The position numbers were made by a program, and so were the translations under genes. The notes beneath the pieces are model-generated. The model worked only from the letters and a program-made list of their open reading frames with translations, was not told the origin of the DNA and made no database searches. This document shows positions 29,001-37,340 of a DNA stretch of 64,000 bases, piece after piece. Source of the DNA: an uncultured Microbacterium sp. (GTDB taxonomy: Bacteria; Actinomycetota; Actinomycetes; Actinomycetales; Microbacteriaceae); NCBI RefSeq assembly GCF_947489255.1, contig NZ_CANLCY010000005.1:474077-538076 (forward strand), written 5' to 3'. The first letter of the stretch is position 1; every line of letters begins with the position of its first letter.

Positions 29001-29456
29001 ATGCCCGTGCAGACCACCACCCACCTGAACTTCCGCGGCGATGCCCGTCAGGCGCTCAAGTTCTACCAGTCCGTCTTCGGCGGCCACCTCGTCGTCAACA
29101 CCTACGCCGACTTCGGCATGCCGGCCGAGATCCCCGGCTCCGACAAGGTCGTCTTCGGCCTCGTCGCCGCCGAGAACGGCTTCCGCATCATGGGCTACGA
29201 CATCCCCGGCCGCACCGAGGGCGGCATCGCCGGCGGCGGCTCCACCCACCGCGCGAACAACACGACGGTCACCGACCAAGCGCTGTTCGTCTCGATCAAT
29301 TCGCCCACCCTCGATGAGCTGCAGGGCTACTGGGATGCCCTGGCGGTGGATGCCACGATCGTCGAGCCGCTTGCCGCGTCCGCGTGGAGCGCGGGGTTCG
29401 GGATGCTCACCGATCGGTTCGGGGTGACGTGGAGCGTTTCGGTCGCGGCGGAGTAA
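29001..29456 (+). CDS. VOC-family protein (PhnB-like)
   Basis: The 151-aa protein starts MPVQTTTHLNFRGDARQALKFYQSVFGGHL, the usual opening of PhnB-like glyoxalase/bleomycin-resistance fold proteins, and contains VFGLVAAENGFRIMGYD and WSAGFGMLTDRFGVTWSVSV. ATG 29001 follows GAGGAG. Such proteins are often of unknown activity. Its divergent WYL neighbour is a plausible regulator. Confidence 0.82.
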   Translation: MPVQTTTHLNFRGDARQALKFYQSVFGGHLVVNTYADFGMPAEIPGSDKVVFGLVAAENGFRIMGYDIPGRTEGGIAGGGSTHRANNTTVTDQALFVSINSPTLDELQGYWDALAVDATIVEPLAASAWSAGFGMLTDRFGVTWSVSVAAE

Positions 29457-29517
29457 CCCGGGTAGGCAAGTCATTGGGACGCACTGCCGAGTCCTGCGGC
29501 CCTGAGTCCGGGATATC

Positions 29518-29549
29518 AGGGCCTCGCGCCACCACTGCGCGCGGGGCCC
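29518..29549 (+). terminator. Terminator after VOC gene
   Basis: AGGGCCTCGCGC pairs with GCGCGCGGGGCCC, the same hairpin style as the ene-reductase terminator. Confidence 0.65.
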
Positions 29550-29598
29550 CGCCGCGCTGAACGTCAAAGATTAAACGCCTCAGCGAGTGTCGGCAGTT

Positions 29599-29630
29599 GG
29601 CCGGGCTCTGGGCGGAATCGGAGCCCGGCC
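29599..29630. terminator. Perfect 10-bp hairpin at edge of accessory block
   Basis: GGCCGGGCTC and GAGCCCGGCC are exact inverted copies around a 12-base loop. It lies upstream of the MazG-like gene and is either a terminator or an island-edge feature. Confidence 0.5.
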
Positions 29631-29785
29631 TAAAGCGGCATCGTGAATCTTGCGGCGCCCCCGATCACAACCGCATCCGACGCGCGCAGATCGACGGGGT
29701 GACTGAATCGGGGAACCAGCACCGACGGGAACGGGGCGCGGTGCGTGATATGCCCCGAATGAGCATCGTGCGTTACGGTCGCACG

Positions 29786-30106
29786 GTGACGAGTGAACGA
29801 GTGCGAGAAGCGTTGTCCGAGTTCGTTCGCGAGCGGAATTGGGCGCAGTTCCACACGCCGGAGAACCTGGCGAAGAGCATCTCGATCGAGGCCGCCGAGT
29901 TGCTTGAGTGCTTCCAGTGGAACGACAAGGCCGATGAAGCGCGCGTCCGAGAGGAGCTCGCGGACATCGTCACCTATTGCATTCTTCTCTCGGAGAGATT
30001 GCGGCTCGATCTCGATGAAATTGTCCTCGAGAAGCTCGCCGTGACCCGCACGAAGTACCCAGCCGACGTCGCGAGAGGGCGGAGCACCAAATATGACGCC
30101 CTTTGA
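29786..30106 (+). CDS. MazG-like nucleotide pyrophosphohydrolase
   Basis: The 106-aa protein (GTG 29786) has the all-alpha NTP pyrophosphatase layout: FHTPENLAKSISIEAAELLECFQW with the metal-binding ExxE pair, and VREELADIVTYCILLSERLRLDLDEIV with ExxD, then LEKLAVTRTKYPAD. Such enzymes cleave NTPs or dNTPs to NMP + PPi. TACGGT lies 5 bases before the GTG, which would fit a leaderless transcript; an upstream ATG at 29759 is the alternative. It overlaps the DUF2075 gene by 14 bases, so the two form one translational unit. Confidence 0.83.
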   Translation: MTSERVREALSEFVRERNWAQFHTPENLAKSISIEAAELLECFQWNDKADEARVREELADIVTYCILLSERLRLDLDEIVLEKLAVTRTKYPADVARGRSTKYDAL

Positions 30107-31841
30107 GATCGAACGACTGGATTTCAGCACGCACGCAGTCGCGCAATGGGCCGCAGGCGATGAACGCCGAGTAAATTGGCCGGTCGTCTACGTACTCGAT
30201 AGCGCAGGGTCTTCGCGGCAGCCCTCGGTTTATGTCGGAGAGACGGTCAGCGCAGCCTCTCGGATGCGCCAGCACCTCCAGAGCCCGTCAAAGTCCGGCT
30301 TCCGCCGTGTACGTGTCGTCATCGACGAGACCTTCAACAAGTCCGCGTGCCTGGACCTGGAGTCCCATCTCATTCGCTGGCTCGCTGGCGACGGCCATTT
30401 CATCGTCTTGAACGGTAACGAGGGCATCATCGACGCTCGGTACTACGCGCGCGAGCAGTACCGCAAGAACTTCAGGGAGATCTTTGAGGAGCTTCGGTCC
30501 GAAGGTATCTTTCAGCGCAGCATTCCGGAGATCGAGAACAGCGATCTCTTCAAGCTGTCTCCCTTTAAGGTGCTCACGCGGGAGCAAGCAATTGCCGTCG
30601 AGCACATCGTGGAGTCGCTCCTGCAAGATCTGGCTACGGGAAACACGTCAACCAGTGTCATCCAAGGGAATCCCGGCACCGGCAAGACCATTGTCGCGAT
30701 CTACCTCGTGAAGCTGCTGGCTGACATCCGCGACTACCAAGACACCGACGAGATCGAGCAAGATTCGCTCTTCTCAGAGTTCTTCGTTCCGGAGAATCGC
30801 GAACTGTTGAAGACGGCGCGCATAGGTCTCGTCGTACCCCAGCAGTCGCTTCGAGAGTCGATAAAGCGGGTGTTCAAGAAGACCCCGCGGGTGAGCGCGG
30901 ATCAGGTGCTGAACCCTTTCGACGTCGGCAAGTCTTCGACCCCCTTCGACCTGCTTATTGTGGACGAAACCCACCGACTTAATCAGCGCGCCAATCAGTC
31001 TTCAGGTATGCGCAACCGCGACTTCACCGAAATCAACCGCACGCTCTTTGGGGCAGACGACTACAGCAAGACGCAGCTCGACTGGATCCGCGCGCAGAGC
31101 ACTCATCAGGTTTTGCTCATCGACGAGCGTCAGGCCGTCCGACCCGCAGACCTCCCTCGAGAGGTTCTGCTCTCAGAGATTTCAGGTGCGGAGCGAAACC
31201 ATCGACATTTTCCTCTCGCTCTACAGATGCGCGTTCGCGCCGATGCAGACTACGTCGGGTTCATCCGAGAGTTGCTGCGCGGCGAGGTCGTTCCAGGGAG
31301 TATGCCGGATCTCGGCAAGTACGACCTGCGGTTCTTCTCGAGCGTTCTCGAGATGCGCGATGCGATCCGAGACCGAGAGCTCGTGACGGGCCTGTCACGC
31401 TTGGTGGCGGGTTTCGCCTGGGACTGGAGAACCCGTAATAACCAGCCTGGCTTCGACTTCGAGTTAGAAGGCGCCGAGTTCACCTGGAACCGCACCGACA
31501 AGGACTGGATCAACTCCCCCGGCTCGATCGACGAGGTCGGATCAATTCACACCGTCCAAGGCTACGACCTGAACTATGCGGGAGTGATCATCGGACCGGA
31601 CTTGCGCTACGACCCTGCTTCCCATCGGGTCGTCTTCGACCGCCCTTCCTACCGAGATAGGAAGGGCAAGGAGAATCTGTCGAAGCTCGGGAAGACGACG
31701 ACCGACGAGGAACTCCTAGCGCTGATTCAGAACATCTATGGCGTCCTTCTCACGCGCGGAGTGTTGGGCACCTTTATCTACGTCTGTGACCCGCATCTGC
31801 GCGAATACATCGCCTCCGTGGTGGACGGCGGCGCGGCCTAG
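30093..31841 (+). CDS. GIY-YIG nuclease/DUF2075 ATPase fusion
   Basis: This 582-aa protein has an N-terminal GIY-YIG-like domain (about 28-130; PVVYVLD, SVYVGETVSAASRMRQHLQ, a Glu at 90 in DLESHLIRWL). A P-loop helicase-type ATPase follows: Walker A GNPGTGKT (192-199), VVPQQSLRESI, Walker B VDETHRL (about 290-296), LLIDERQAVRPADL, and the late GSIHTVQGYDLNYAGVIIG motif typical of DUF2075/superfamily-1 ATPases. It is coupled to the MazG-like gene. This pairing suggests nucleic-acid targeting plus nucleotide control, as in phage defence; that role is inferred. Its stop overlaps an IS481-type scar. Confidence 0.85.
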   Translation: MTPFEIERLDFSTHAVAQWAAGDERRVNWPVVYVLDSAGSSRQPSVYVGETVSAASRMRQHLQSPSKSGFRRVRVVIDETFNKSACLDLESHLIRWLAGDGHFIVLNGNEGIIDARYYAREQYRKNFREIFEELRSEGIFQRSIPEIENSDLFKLSPFKVLTREQAIAVEHIVESLLQDLATGNTSTSVIQGNPGTGKTIVAIYLVKLLADIRDYQDTDEIEQDSLFSEFFVPENRELLKTARIGLVVPQQSLRESIKRVFKKTPRVSADQVLNPFDVGKSSTPFDLLIVDETHRLNQRANQSSGMRNRDFTEINRTLFGADDYSKTQLDWIRAQSTHQVLLIDERQAVRPADLPREVLLSEISGAERNHRHFPLALQMRVRADADYVGFIRELLRGEVVPGSMPDLGKYDLRFFSSVLEMRDAIRDRELVTGLSRLVAGFAWDWRTRNNQPGFDFELEGAEFTWNRTDKDWINSPGSIDEVGSIHTVQGYDLNYAGVIIGPDLRYDPASHRVVFDRPSYRDRKGKENLSKLGKTTTDEELLALIQNIYGVLLTRGVLGTFIYVCDPHLREYIASVVDGGAA

Positions 31842-31962
31842 CTGTAGTTCCCCGAGAGGTGGCGAACGCGTTCTGACTGGTCCTGACCGTCGACGCCGGC
31901 GTGAGGGTGGCGGTGGTTGTCATAGTGAAGCCAGGTGTCGTAGGCGGTTCCGCGGGCGATGA
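31838..31962 (-). pseudogene. IS481-type transposase C-terminal remnant
   Basis: Reading the minus strand to the stop at 31838-31840 gives AYDTWLHYDNHRHPHAGVDG followed by QSERVRHLSGNYS, matching the usual C-terminus of IS481-type DDE transposases (YN-HRPH-A motif, then R-NL-G). Only about 40 codons remain and no start or DDE residues. The scar's stop overlaps the stop of the DUF2075 gene on the other strand. Confidence 0.65.
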
Positions 31963-32006
31963 GTCACTTTGAGTGGCTTCGCTTTCACACGCTATCCACA
32001 ACGTAC

Positions 32007-33614
32007 TCAGCCGCTAGTGTCACTCCCGTGTTGATCGCGAGACGCGAGCTCGTAGGCACCGATGAGATCTGCCGAGAGCCTGCCGCGAACGCTCACCGCG
32101 AAGCCGTTCGCCACCCCCCACGCTCGAATGTCACTGGGAGACGCAGCGCTGCGAACCGCTGTAGGCGTCCCAGCAGCCGAGATCGGCATCGCCCGCTGCG
32201 ATTTTTGGGGCACAGGTGACTGAGCGGGCTGGAGATGCTTCAGCAGCAGGGCATAGAGTTCCGGGTCGACGACTCGCGTCCCTAACTCGTGTGCCCGCGC
32301 GAGCTTGGTACCCGCGAAGGATCCATCGGTGACGACCATAGAGGTGCGTCCCGACACGTTGCCCATGACCCGAACGCCCAGCTGATGAGATCTTGTCTCC
32401 AGACCAAGTCGTTCGCGCTCTCGCCCGTCGAAGCCGGTGAAGGCCACTTTGTCTCCTACGCGCAGCGGCTCCCCGTGGGACCACCCCGCAGGCAATTGCT
32501 CCAATTTCTCGGTGATGCGGGCTGCGCGCGCCGCGTCGGCCTCGGCAATGAGGGCTGCAACTACCTCACTCGTGAGTCCCAGAGAGAGGGCGAGAGCTTC
32601 GAGCTCGGTTCGCTCCTCGCGCGACACGTGACCATCATCGAGAGCCTTATGTGCAATGGCGAGCGCAAGACTCCGATGAGCAGTCGCGACGTCAGCTCCA
32701 GTTAACTCGAAGACATCGATGAGGTCTTCGAGTGCCGCAGCCTCCGCCTCGGATATAGCGCCGTCCTCCAAAGCGTTCAGGAGGGTTTCGAGGTAGGTGA
32801 GGGAACCCTCAGGAGCTCCTTCATCCAGAACATCCTCGAGGCTGAGCCCCGCGAGTTGCGTGATCAAAGCGGGCTGCGCCGGCTTCGCCGGCCGTCTTCT
32901 CAGCGCGGACGACCTCATGGGCTGCGCCTCCTCCGGCAACACCTCCAGCGGTGGCCGGCTTGCAGCGGAAGGCCACACAACCGTGGCCGCCTGACGCTGC
33001 GTGGAGATCAGCGCGTCATGCGGAATGGTCCGTCGGTGCGACCTCAGATAATGCCGCAACAGCCCAGCCGTGGCACGCGCATCGCCCAGCGCGGAATGAG
33101 CGTCGTTCAGGGGTATACGAGCATCCCAGCAGCAGTCAACCAACCGACGACGATCAAGGTGGGGCATGTAATGGCGGCTGCCCTCGAGCGTGCAATACGC
33201 GGGCAACCAAGGAACATCCCATCCGGCTCGCCGGAACTCTGCCCGGAGGAAAGAAAGATCGAATCGAGCATTGTGGGCCGCAATCGGCAGCCCTGCAATC
33301 TGCGGCACGATCATCGTGGCAAGGTCACGAAATAGTGGCGCTCGCTCTACGTCCCTCTGTGTGATCCCATGAATATGAGTTGCGCCAACGGGTCCCTCGG
33401 GATTGAACCTCGTGCTCCACTCATCAATGACCTCGCCCTGCTGGTCCACGCGCACCAGTGCGAGTTCCAGAACTCTGTCCTTTTTCGGAGAAAGCCCCGT
33501 GGTCTCGACGTCCATGACAACGAACTGAGGAAACGTCGCGAGTGTCCTTGTCGCAGAAGACTCGTCCACTGCTCGCTCTGCGCCGCTACCAAAAAATCGG
33601 CTGAACCAACCCAT
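32007..33614 (-). CDS. DnaQ-like exonuclease fused to TerB-like, BRCT and Lsr2-like domains
   Basis: The 535-aa protein opens with a DEDD 3'-5' exonuclease (30-195): VVMDVETTGL (33-41), HNARFD (114-119) and HSALGDA (173-179). A linker leads to an acidic helical domain (260-365) with paired blocks ALEDGAISEAEAAALEDL and ALDDGHVSREERTELEAL, as in TerB-like folds. A BRCT domain (388-460) begins VGDKVAFTGF, and the end has SDIRAWGVANGFAVSVRGRL-SADLIGAYELA (494-525), which resembles the DNA-binding C-terminus of Lsr2 (AT-rich minor-groove binder). Role inferred: DNA repair or defence nuclease steered to AT-rich foreign DNA. Confidence 0.82.
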   Translation of the reverse strand: MGWFSRFFGSGAERAVDESSATRTLATFPQFVVMDVETTGLSPKKDRVLELALVRVDQQGEVIDEWSTRFNPEGPVGATHIHGITQRDVERAPLFRDLATMIVPQIAGLPIAAHNARFDLSFLRAEFRRAGWDVPWLPAYCTLEGSRHYMPHLDRRRLVDCCWDARIPLNDAHSALGDARATAGLLRHYLRSHRRTIPHDALISTQRQAATVVWPSAASRPPLEVLPEEAQPMRSSALRRRPAKPAQPALITQLAGLSLEDVLDEGAPEGSLTYLETLLNALEDGAISEAEAAALEDLIDVFELTGADVATAHRSLALAIAHKALDDGHVSREERTELEALALSLGLTSEVVAALIAEADAARAARITEKLEQLPAGWSHGEPLRVGDKVAFTGFDGRERERLGLETRSHQLGVRVMGNVSGRTSMVVTDGSFAGTKLARAHELGTRVVDPELYALLLKHLQPAQSPVPQKSQRAMPISAAGTPTAVRSAASPSDIRAWGVANGFAVSVRGRLSADLIGAYELASRDQHGSDTSG

Positions 33615-33808
33615 GCTTTCCCCACTTCGGTACGCCCAGAGGCGAAGGTCATTCGCAATCGATCATGCCGTGCGAGATCACCGTCGGCGATTCGGGAGTC
33701 CAGAAAGCGTGCCGGGTGAAGGAAACGCGCCGGCAAGCGTGGTCCGCGGCGACCTGATGAGCCACCCGGGTCTAGCCACTGTCCGACCCCGGGAGTACCG
33801 TCGCCGCC

Positions 33809-34387
33809 ATGACCCCTGCCACCCTCTTCCTCCAAGCCGACGCCGCGCTGCGCGAGATCATCGACCAACTCGATCCCGCCGACTTCGCCGCCCCCGTGCC
33901 GAAGGAGTGGAGTCAGCTCGAGTCGCCCACGCTGCTCGGCATCCTCGGGCGCCACGCGTACGACGAGGCCTGGATCCCCGACGTGCTCGCCGGCCGCGCG
34001 GCCGCGGACGGCGATCCCTACGCCAGCGTCGATCTGCTCGGCGACGATCCGGTCGCCTCCTACGACGCGCTCAACGACAAGGCGACGACAGCCGTGCGAT
34101 CAGGCGACATCGCCGACACGTTCCGCTTCACGTACGGCGACTACCCGGCGGGCGAGGGCTTCGCGCACATGGCGACCTATCGCGCGTTCCAGGCGTACTC
34201 GATCGCGAAGCACTTCGGCATCCCGTTCCACCTCTCCCCCGAGCTGGTCGCCGGATTTAACGAGCACGTCGTCCCGCACGCCGATGAGTGGCGGCAGTGG
34301 GGCGTCTTCCCGCCGGCCATCGAGGCGCCGGCCGATGCCGACGACGAGACGCGATTGCTCTGCACGCTGGGGTTCTGGCAGCCCTGA
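33809..34387 (+). CDS. DinB/maleylpyruvate-isomerase-like protein
   Basis: The 192-aa protein begins MTPATLFLQADAALREIIDQLDPADFAAPVPKEWS and contains LLGILGRHAYDEAWIPDVLAG and MATYRAFQAYSIAKHFGIP. Helical layout and motifs resemble the mycothiol-dependent maleylpyruvate isomerase / DinB-like superfamily (TIGR03086-type) common in actinobacteria. The metal-binding histidines can be partly seen (RHAYDE). TACCGT 7 bases before the ATG may mark a leaderless promoter. Activity unknown. Confidence 0.7.
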   Translation: MTPATLFLQADAALREIIDQLDPADFAAPVPKEWSQLESPTLLGILGRHAYDEAWIPDVLAGRAAADGDPYASVDLLGDDPVASYDALNDKATTAVRSGDIADTFRFTYGDYPAGEGFAHMATYRAFQAYSIAKHFGIPFHLSPELVAGFNEHVVPHADEWRQWGVFPPAIEAPADADDETRLLCTLGFWQP

Positions 34388-34502
34388 GCGCTGCGGCTCC
34401 ACCTAGCCGTGAGGCCGGCATCGCCGGTCACCGAGCCCACATCGCACCGGCGCGCGCGCTGATCGCGGCATACGTCACGACCGTCCCGAAAGCCGAGGAA
34501 CG

Positions 34503-34883
34503 TCACACGGCGCCTGCCGGGGCGGGATTCTCGATCAGGTTCAGCTGCGTGCCGTCGAGGTCGATCAGGTTCCCGATTCGTAATCCCGATGGCTGCGTCG
34601 CCACCGGATGAACGCGCGGGAATCCGACCGTCGCTTCAGCGACGCCCGCAGAAGTGATGCGCCGGTACAACGCATCGACGTCGTCCACGCGGATGCTGCA
34701 CATGAATGAGCTCCTCGCGGGGTCGAGGTCGGCGAAGGGGAAGAACTCCAGCGTGAGGTCGCCGCGCCGAAGGATCAGCCAGCCCTCGTCGCGGTACTCC
34801 TGCGTGAAGCCCAACCGGCCGTAGAAAAAGATGGTGGCGCCGAAGTCGCGGGACGGCAGGTTGGGAACGGCGCGATCGGTCAT
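34503..34883 (-). CDS. VOC-family (bleomycin-resistance-like) protein
   Basis: The 126-aa protein has one VOC fold: AVPNLPSRDFGATIFFYGRLGFTQEYRDEGWLILRRGDLTLEFFPF, then SSFMCSIRVDDVDALYRRITSAGV and LRIGNLIDLDGTQLNLIENP. This arrangement matches bleomycin-binding proteins in layout, but sequence alone does not show antibiotic binding. It is 55 bases from the GH114-like gene on the same strand. Confidence 0.8.
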   Translation of the reverse strand: MTDRAVPNLPSRDFGATIFFYGRLGFTQEYRDEGWLILRRGDLTLEFFPFADLDPARSSFMCSIRVDDVDALYRRITSAGVAEATVGFPRVHPVATQPSGLRIGNLIDLDGTQLNLIENPAPAGAV

Positions 34884-34938
34884 GCGGCAGACCCTATAGC
34901 GCCGGCCTCGGAGGTGTCGTCGACGTGCACCGCGAACG

Positions 34939-35790
34939 TCACTCGCAGCTCCGATACACGTACTCCGCGTCGTCGGGCGTCACCAGGCTGTGATCGCGGA
35001 GGATCATGACGGCCGGGCGATCCGGGTCGCTGCACGCTTGGGCGAAGCCGTCTTCCCCGAGCTCGTCGGTGTACTCGATGTCGAGCACCACGGGGTACTC
35101 CGCGGTGTACGCCTCGCACTCCTCGAACTCGAAGCACGACTCGGTCACGGCGAAGTCGTACCCCAGAGCGCGAAGCGCGGATACCTGGTCGGCCGTGTTC
35201 TTCTGCGCGATCGCGAGACCGGCGGCGTGAGCGCGCTCGGCATAGATCGCGGCGAGTGCGAGGTTGTCGTCGGCCGTGAGGGCTTCCCCCGACCGCGTGT
35301 ACGAGTCGAGGTTGTCGATCTCCACCGCGGCGAAGCCGTCGGTAGCGCATCCGTCGATCCACTCCCCCACCAGCTCGGCGAGCGCGCCACGCTTATCGGC
35401 GGTCGAGGTGTCGAAGAGGTACTCGTCGGGCCACCCCTCGTCGACGAGCGGGCCGGCCCCGGTCTGCACGACCAGCTCGGGGTGGGCCGCGGCGAAGGCC
35501 CCCGACTCGTCGGGCTGGGTCTGGAAGCCGTTGACGTAACAGATGTCGTACCCCGCGCCGGAAGGATCGGCGGTTCGATCGCGCTCCACAATCGTGACCC
35601 CGGACGGCGGCGGATAGGGGCCGCCGAGCTGGTAGTCGAAGCCGCCGGACGCATCGGGCAGGCGCACGGTCTGCGGAGCTCCCGCCTGCCCGGCAGCGGC
35701 GGGATCGTCGCTCGAAGACGAGCAGGCGGTCGAGAGGAGACCTATTGCGAGCAAAGCGACCGCCCGCAGCAGCCGTAAGTGCCTGGCCAT
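34939..35790 (-). CDS. GH114-like (DUF297) endo-alpha-1,4-polygalactosaminidase lipoprotein
   Basis: The 283-aa protein has a lipoprotein signal (ALLAIGLLSTAC, Cys at about residue 22). The mature part shows the TIM-barrel pattern of the GH114 family: GFDYQLGGPYPPP, YDICYVNGFQTQPDES, EYLFDTS, GFAAVEIDNLDSYTRSG with acidic residues in EIDN, LAIAQKNTAD, FAVTESCFEFEECEAY and PVVLDIEYTD. Members cut galactosaminogalactan-type polymers or are uncharacterised. ATG 35790 is chosen over a TTG at 35808. Role on the cell surface inferred. Confidence 0.8.
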   Translation of the reverse strand: MARHLRLLRAVALLAIGLLSTACSSSSDDPAAAGQAGAPQTVRLPDASGGFDYQLGGPYPPPSGVTIVERDRTADPSGAGYDICYVNGFQTQPDESGAFAAAHPELVVQTGAGPLVDEGWPDEYLFDTSTADKRGALAELVGEWIDGCATDGFAAVEIDNLDSYTRSGEALTADDNLALAAIYAERAHAAGLAIAQKNTADQVSALRALGYDFAVTESCFEFEECEAYTAEYPVVLDIEYTDELGEDGFAQACSDPDRPAVMILRDHSLVTPDDAEYVYRSCE

Positions 35791-35930
35791 GGCATCCAGT
35801 CTGCTCAATGGCGAGCAGCTCAGGGCCCACTCCTCCTCACCTCAGCCCGAGGCGGTGAGACGAGGTGAGATTCTCCCGAGAATCACGGACGCGCCGGCCA
35901 CGCGCCCCCCATGGCATCCGCCCCCAATGC

Positions 35931-37340
35931 TCAGCTCGGAAACACCGGCCTCGCATCCACCGGCCGCGCCCCCTCGTACCAAGCCGTCAGCTGCAGCGTC
36001 TCAAGGTCCGCGAACCGCCGCCCCGAGATCTGCAACCCGATCGGCCGCCCATCCGCGGTGAACCCGCAGTTCACCGACGACGCCGGCTGCCCCGACATGT
36101 TGTACGGCAGCGTGAACGCGATGTGCGACATGGCCTCGCTCGCGTCGAAGCCCCACGGCATCGGCCACTCCGCCGGGAATGCCGCCACCGGAGCGACAGG
36201 CGCGAGCACGCCGTCGAACGCCGACGTCGCCGCGACCGTGCGCTTCTGCAGCTCGCCGAACGTCTCGTACGCCTCGAGGGCGCGGCGACCCGTCATGTCG
36301 GAACCGGGGTGCACCCAGTCGGCGATGTACGGCAGCACGGCGATCTTCGCCTCGTGCGACAGGCCCAGGTAGGTGCGCCAGAAGCGGATGCGCCAGAAGT
36401 CGTCGATGTCGCGCAGGATGCCGTCGTCGATGAACGCCGGCAATTCCACGACCTCGGCTCCGGCATCCGAGAAGAGATCCGCGGCGCGCAGCACGGCCGC
36501 GCGAACCTCCGGATCGACGGGCATGCCCGCGCCCGGGTCGATGTGCACGGCGATGCGGCGACCCCGCACGTCGGTGTCGAGGTCGAACCAGTCGATGTCG
36601 GCATCCGGAAGCGAGGTGTAGTCGCGCTCGTCGGGGCGGGCGACGGCGTGCATGCCGAGCGCCACGTCGGCGACCGTGCGGGCCAGCGGGCCCGCCGAGC
36701 GACCGAAGTACGGGTTGTCGAGCGGGATGCGGCCGTTGCTGGGCTTGAGGGTCGCCACCCCCGTCCACGCGGCGGGCAGGCGCACCGAGCCGCCGATATC
36801 GGTTCCCATGTGGACGGCACCGAAGCCGGCCGCGGCGGCCGCTCCCGCTCCGGCGCTCGACCCGCCGACGGTCCACTCCGGGTTCCACGGACTGCGGGTG
36901 ATGCCCGACAGGCTCGACACGCCCGACGAGAGCATGCCCCAGTCGGGCATGGTCGTCGAGCCGACGATGACTGCGCCCTGCTCGAGCAGGCGCTCCACGA
37001 CGGGCGAGTCGCGCTCGGGAATCACGCCGGCGGTACCGGCGACACCCGCGTGCGCCGGGATGCCGGCACGCACGAAGTTCTCCTTCACCGTGACCGGCAC
37101 GCCGTCGAGCGGTCCCCGCTGTTCGCCGCGCTCCCACCGGGCGGCCGAGTCCGCGGCATCCTGGAGCACCTGAGCGGGGTCGAGGTCGGTGAAGGCGTTG
37201 ATCTCGGGGTTGCGGGCGGCGATGTCGGCGAGCACCGACTCGGCGGCATCCACCGGGGTGAAGTCCCCCGACGCGTACCCGGCGGTGAGGACGGCGCCGG
37301 TCATCTCGATCGGGGCGGTGATGGTGGGCTGCGCGGTCAT
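35931..37340 (-). CDS. Amidase (amidase signature family)
   Basis: The 469-aa enzyme has the amidase-signature Ser-Ser-Lys triad: Lys in VPVTVKENF, the Gly/Ser-rich loop VGGSSAGAGAAAAAGFGAVHMGTDIGGSVRLPAAWTG with the two serines, and C-terminal PYNMSGQPASSVNCGF. It hydrolyses amides to acids and ammonia. Its start overlaps the ATPase gene stop by 4 bases (ATGA), so it is the last gene of the transporter operon and presumably acts on the imported compound. Confidence 0.9.
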   Translation of the reverse strand: MTAQPTITAPIEMTGAVLTAGYASGDFTPVDAAESVLADIAARNPEINAFTDLDPAQVLQDAADSAARWERGEQRGPLDGVPVTVKENFVRAGIPAHAGVAGTAGVIPERDSPVVERLLEQGAVIVGSTTMPDWGMLSSGVSSLSGITRSPWNPEWTVGGSSAGAGAAAAAGFGAVHMGTDIGGSVRLPAAWTGVATLKPSNGRIPLDNPYFGRSAGPLARTVADVALGMHAVARPDERDYTSLPDADIDWFDLDTDVRGRRIAVHIDPGAGMPVDPEVRAAVLRAADLFSDAGAEVVELPAFIDDGILRDIDDFWRIRFWRTYLGLSHEAKIAVLPYIADWVHPGSDMTGRRALEAYETFGELQKRTVAATSAFDGVLAPVAPVAAFPAEWPMPWGFDASEAMSHIAFTLPYNMSGQPASSVNCGFTADGRPIGLQISGRRFADLETLQLTAWYEGARPVDARPVFPS

